A program made the position numbers and the translations under genes. A stretch of DNA of 8,325 nt, taken from NCBI GenBank assembly GCA_017476965.1, contig JAFUXX010000022.1:1-8325 (forward strand). Direction: 5' to 3'. This DNA is from Kiritimatiellia bacterium. Its GTDB lineage: Bacteria > Verrucomicrobiota > Kiritimatiellia > RFP12 > UBA3636. The first letter of the stretch is position 1. Every line of letters begins with the position of its first letter. The notes under the pieces are model-generated. The model saw nothing but the letters and a program-made list of their open reading frames with translations. It was not told the origin of the DNA and searched no databases. Shown piece after piece: positions 5,698-8,325 of this stretch.

Positions 5698-7125
5698 ATG
5701 CAGACCGAACCAGTGACAGGAAGCCCGATGGCGGCTCTAGCGGCGGCGCTCGACGCGCGCTTCTTCGCGCCGCTGCGTCGCGCGCCGACGCGCCGCGTCG
5801 GCGTCGAACTGGAGCTTCCGGTCTACCGCCTCGAAGCGGGCGCGCCCACGGATTTCGCGGCGGTCCACGCCGCCACGGCAGATTTCCTTTCGCGATTCCG
5901 CTTTCCCGACACGGCGCGCGACGACGCGGGCGCGCTCTACCGCGCCCGCGATCCATCGACCGGCGACGAACTTTCGTTCGACTGCTCGTTCAACACGCTC
6001 GAGCTCTCCTTCGGGCCGGACGAAAGCATCCTCGCGACCAAGGCCCGTTTCGAGCGCTACTACCCCGCGCTCCAGGCCGCGCTCGGCGCGCGCGGCCACG
6101 CGCTCACCGGCATGGGCATCAATCCGCGCTGGCGCGAAAACGTTCCGGAGCCGATCCAGAACGGCCGCTACCGGATGCTGCTGCACCACCTCAAGAGCTA
6201 CGCCAAGTACGGCGGCGCGCCGCGCTTCCACGACCACCCGGACTTCGGCCTGTTTTCGTGCGCTTCGCAGGTGCAGCTCGACGTGGACGAAACCACCGCA
6301 GCCCCCGCGATCAACGCCTTCAACGCGCTCGAACCGTTCAAGGCCGCGCTTCTCGCCAATTCGCCGTTCGACTTCGGACCGTCCGGCGGCGGTTGGTCGC
6401 TCTGCGGCCGCGACCGCCTCTGGAGCCGCAGCCTGCACGGCTTCAATCCGCACAACTGCGGCATGTACGGCGTGGCGCTGCGCTCGCTCGCGGACCTCGC
6501 CGGCTACCTCGAAACGACGAGCGTCTACTGCGCCGAGCGCGACGGCAAGTACCTCAACTTCGCCCCCATGCCGCTTTGCGAATACGTCCGCCGCGGACGC
6601 ATCGACGCCGAGTACTGGGACCGCGAAGCCGGCGCGCACAGGCAGTTCTCCTTCGCGCCGTCGCCCGCGGACGTCGCGTGGCTCCGCCCGTTCAAGTTCG
6701 AGGACATCACCGCGCGCGGCACGCTCGAATTCCGCTCCGTCTGCGAGCAGCCCGTGCGCGACGCCTTCGCGCCCGCCGCGCTCCACGCCGGCCTCATGGC
6801 GGAATTGCCCGCGCTCGCCACGCTCCTCGCGGAGGACACCGCGCTTTACGGCCACGGCTTCGGCCCCGGCGAGCTGCGCGAGCTCATGTCGCGCCGGTCG
6901 CTCCCCGCATTCGTGGATCCGGACGCCCTCCGCGCGCAGCTCCACCGCATTCTCGACATCGCCGAGCGCGGTCTCGCCTCGCGCGGCTTCGGCGAAGCTC
7001 CGCTCCTCGCGCCGCTTCGCCGCCGCGCGGACGCGCTCTCGAACCCCGCGCTCGACCACCTCGCGCGCCTCGACGCGGGCGAATCCTCCGACTCCGTGGC
7101 CGCCGACTACGGCGCTCTCGATTGA
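5698..7125 (+). CDS. glutamate-cysteine ligase-like protein, GCS2 (plant-like) family
   Basis: The product is 475 residues from ATG 5698. The family joins glutamate through its gamma-carboxyl to the amino group of cysteine using ATP. Landmarks in order: RVGVELELPV (33-42, with metal/ATP-binding Glu), SFDCSFNTLELSFGP (93-107), GMGINPRW (138-145), SCASQVQLDVD (187-197), LLANSPF (218-224) and RGTLEFRSVCEQP (340-352). The SCASQVQLDVD to ANSPF stretch and the EFRS motif resemble plant and alphaproteobacterial GCL rather than E. coli GshA. Start choice is open: ATG 5698 lies just after the promoter with no ribosome binding site, whereas ATG 5728 (residue 11) has AGGAAG 4 bases upstream and would still contain the whole conserved domain. 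The next gene is a ligase of the other GCL family, 40 bases downstream. The true acceptor may be an amine or amino acid other than cysteine. Confidence 0.85.
   Translation: MQTEPVTGSPMAALAAALDARFFAPLRRAPTRRVGVELELPVYRLEAGAPTDFAAVHAATADFLSRFRFPDTARDDAGALYRARDPSTGDELSFDCSFNTLELSFGPDESILATKARFERYYPALQAALGARGHALTGMGINPRWRENVPEPIQNGRYRMLLHHLKSYAKYGGAPRFHDHPDFGLFSCASQVQLDVDETTAAPAINAFNALEPFKAALLANSPFDFGPSGGGWSLCGRDRLWSRSLHGFNPHNCGMYGVALRSLADLAGYLETTSVYCAERDGKYLNFAPMPLCEYVRRGRIDAEYWDREAGAHRQFSFAPSPADVAWLRPFKFEDITARGTLEFRSVCEQPVRDAFAPAALHAGLMAELPALATLLAEDTALYGHGFGPGELRELMSRRSLPAFVDPDALRAQLHRILDIAERGLASRGFGEAPLLAPLRRRADALSNPALDHLARLDAGESSDSVAADYGALD
5718..5723 (+). promoter_or_regulatory. Shine-Dalgarno-like site pointing to an alternative start at 5728
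   Basis: AGGAAG ends 4 bases before ATG 5728, inside the frame opened at 5698. In this right half, where the other starts lack any such site, its presence makes 5728 a serious candidate for the real start of the GCS2-type ligase. Confidence 0.4.
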
Positions 7126-7165
7126 CGCCTCCGCCTCGCCCGGCCCGCCGCCTCGCCACTCCGCC

Positions 7166-8325
7166 ATGCTCGACCTCGCTTCAGCAGCAGTCCGCGACTC
7201 GCTCTGGTCCGCCAATTTCGGACTCGAGCGCGAGGCTCTGCGCGTGACGGCCGACGGCCGCATGGCGCACACTCCGCATCCGTTCCCGGCGGACCATCCG
7301 CGCATCGTCCGCGATTTCTGCGAGAACCAGACCGAGATAAACACCGGCGTCGCGCGCTCCGCCGCCGCCGCGGTCGCGGAACTGGAATCGATCGACGCGG
7401 ACATCCGCGCGGCGCTCGCCGCCATGCCCGAGCCGGAATTCCTGTGGCGCTTCTCGAATCCTCCGTTCCTCGCCGGCGACGACGACATCCCGATCGCTTC
7501 TTTCACCGGCGCGCGCGCCGGAAAAACTGCATACCGCGAGCGCCTCGCCGCGTGCTACGGCCGCCGCAAAATGGCGTTCTGCGGAGTCCACGTGAACATC
7601 TCCTTCGGCGACGAACTGCTCGCCGCCGCCGCGGCCGCGGCAGGCGCGCCGGATTCCCGCCGCCATGCCGATTCGCTCTACATCGAACTTGCGGCCAAAG
7701 CTTCCGAAGCCGCGTGGCTGCTCGTCGCGCTCACGGCGGCAAGTCCGCTCGCCGATCCGTCGCTCGTCGAAAACGGCGCCGGCGCCGCCACCCACTCGTC
7801 ACCCGTCGCTCGTCACTCGTCACTCCCCGCCACTCACTCGTCACCCGTCACTCGTCACTCGTCACTCTCCACCACTCACTCGTCACCCGTCACTCGTCAC
7901 TCGTCACTCTTCACCGGCCATGCGTCGATCCGGTGTTCGGAGCTCGGCTATTGGAACGATTTCGTGCCGGTGTTCGACTACGCCGACGCGCCGTCGTGGG
8001 CCCGCAGCGTCGCGCGCTACGTCGAAGCCGGGCTCATCGCCGCCCCGACCGAACTCTACTACCCCGTGCGCCCTAAGCCGCGCGGCGCGAACAAACTCGA
8101 ATCGCTCGAACGCACCGGAGTAGACCGCATCGAGCTGCGGATGTTCGACCTCGATCCGTTCGCGCCGGCCGGCGTGGACGCCCGCGACGTCGCGTTCGCG
8201 CATCTGGTGCTCGTCTATCTCGCTTCGCGTCCGCGCGCGCCGCATCCGGCCCGCGCGCAGATACTCGCCGTCCGCAACGCCAAAGCCGCCGCGCGCTACG
8301 ACCTCGCGCTGGCGACGGTCCTGCG
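7166..8325 (+). CDS. glutamate-cysteine ligase, GshA/GshF (GCS1) type, with internal repeat insertion; 3' end outside window
   Basis: The frame is open from ATG 7166 to the window end, giving 386 residues so far. Landmarks match the E. coli GshA and GshF ligase domain: NFGLEREALRVTADG (17-31), VRDFCENQTEINTG (48-61), FCGVHVNISFGDE (138-150), SIRCSELGYWNDF (254-266) and RIELRMFDLDPFAPAGV (321-337). The enzyme would make gamma-glutamylcysteine from glutamate, cysteine and ATP. Because the gene is cut off, it cannot be told whether an ATP-grasp glutathione synthetase domain follows (bifunctional GshF) or not (GshA). Residues 210-250 are three 14-residue repeats, starting HSSPVARHSS, HSSPVTRHSS and HSSPVTRHSS, in the variable loop just before the SIRxSELGY motif; family members have a short loop there. 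The core motifs on both sides remain in frame, so the gene still looks intact. The 40-base gap to the ligase upstream suggests an operon. No ribosome binding site precedes the ATG. Confidence 0.88.
   Translation, partial: MLDLASAAVRDSLWSANFGLEREALRVTADGRMAHTPHPFPADHPRIVRDFCENQTEINTGVARSAAAAVAELESIDADIRAALAAMPEPEFLWRFSNPPFLAGDDDIPIASFTGARAGKTAYRERLAACYGRRKMAFCGVHVNISFGDELLAAAAAAAGAPDSRRHADSLYIELAAKASEAAWLLVALTAASPLADPSLVENGAGAATHSSPVARHSSLPATHSSPVTRHSSLSTTHSSPVTRHSSLFTGHASIRCSELGYWNDFVPVFDYADAPSWARSVARYVEAGLIAAPTELYYPVRPKPRGANKLESLERTGVDRIELRMFDLDPFAPAGVDARDVAFAHLVLVYLASRPRAPHPARAQILAVRNAKAAARYDLALATVL
7793..7915 (+). repeat. in-gene tandem repeat, 42-nt unit x 3 (last copy 39 nt), each built of six heptamers
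   Basis: Copies run 7793-7834, 7835-7876 and 7877-7915. Each consists of six heptamers close to CACTCGT (in order CACTCGT, CACCCGT, CACTCGT, CACTCGT, then two diverged ones). The three copies differ at only a few positions. The 42-nt unit equals 14 codons, so the host frame is kept; the pure heptamer has no stop codon in any + frame and would encode HSSLVTR cyclically. A GGCGCCGGCGCC palindromic stretch lies just upstream (7775-7786). Confidence 0.95.

Noticed and set aside
5737..7506. 589-residue open frame on the - strand
   Set aside because: It lies antisense to two ligase genes with clear conserved motifs; its own translation is low-complexity Glu/Arg/Ala/Val and recognisably the complement of the real genes.
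7793..7915. CRISPR-like array
   Set aside because: The repeats are directly adjacent with no unique spacers, and they are translated in frame within a conserved gene.
7166..8325. Pseudogene call for the second ligase because of the repeat
   Set aside because: The repeat is a multiple of three bases long, introduces no stop, and conserved motifs continue in the same frame on both sides.

Overview
The window is a GC-rich bacterial chromosome segment, and all seven recognisable genes are on the + strand. The combination is a glycoside-hydrolase-like protein, a COG1373/DUF4143 orphan ATPase, an XylR-like regulator (LacI-type sensor fused to AraC-type HTH), a biotin synthase with an anaerobe-type Cys pattern, and two glutamate-cysteine-ligase-like genes. 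This fits an anaerobic carbohydrate degrader, most plausibly in the Verrucomicrobiota/Kiritimatiellota/Lentisphaerota group. That assignment is inference from gene content; no marker gene is present.

Left part (1-3672): the 3' part of a secreted-polysaccharidase-like or glycoside-hydrolase-like gene (1-999). After a relatively T-rich gap follows an AAA+ ATPase with a C-terminal DUF4143/PD-(D/E)XK-like domain (1178-2410). A few bases downstream is a 413-residue XylR-like sugar-responsive regulator (2431-3672), probably translationally coupled to the ATPase.

Right part (3767-8325): a metabolic block with its own promoters. It holds biotin synthase bioB (3804-4814), a class II glutamine amidotransferase-like protein of the YafJ/EgtC/Dug3 type (4849-5628), a GCS2-type glutamate-cysteine-ligase-like protein (5698-7125), and the start of a GshA/GshF (GCS1)-type ligase that runs off the window (7166 to end). 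Two gamma-glutamyl ligases from different families plus a gamma-glutamyl-type amidotransferase suggest a low-molecular-weight thiol or gamma-glutamyl metabolite module. What it makes cannot be told from this window.

Most notable signals: (i) the biotin synthase lacks one Cys ligand of the classical [2Fe-2S] cluster but carries extra Cys residues, as expected for the recently described Type II enzymes of anaerobes; (ii) an in-frame 42-nt tandem repeat built from six heptamers sits inside the GshA/GshF-type gene; (iii) bioB and the GCS2 gene share a TTGCA-N-GATAG promoter placed almost on the start codon; (iv) two tandem ligases of unrelated subfamilies lie beside an EgtC-like amidotransferase. 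I saw no tRNA, rRNA, CRISPR array, insertion sequence or convincing riboswitch. No gene-free stretch exceeds 300 bases.
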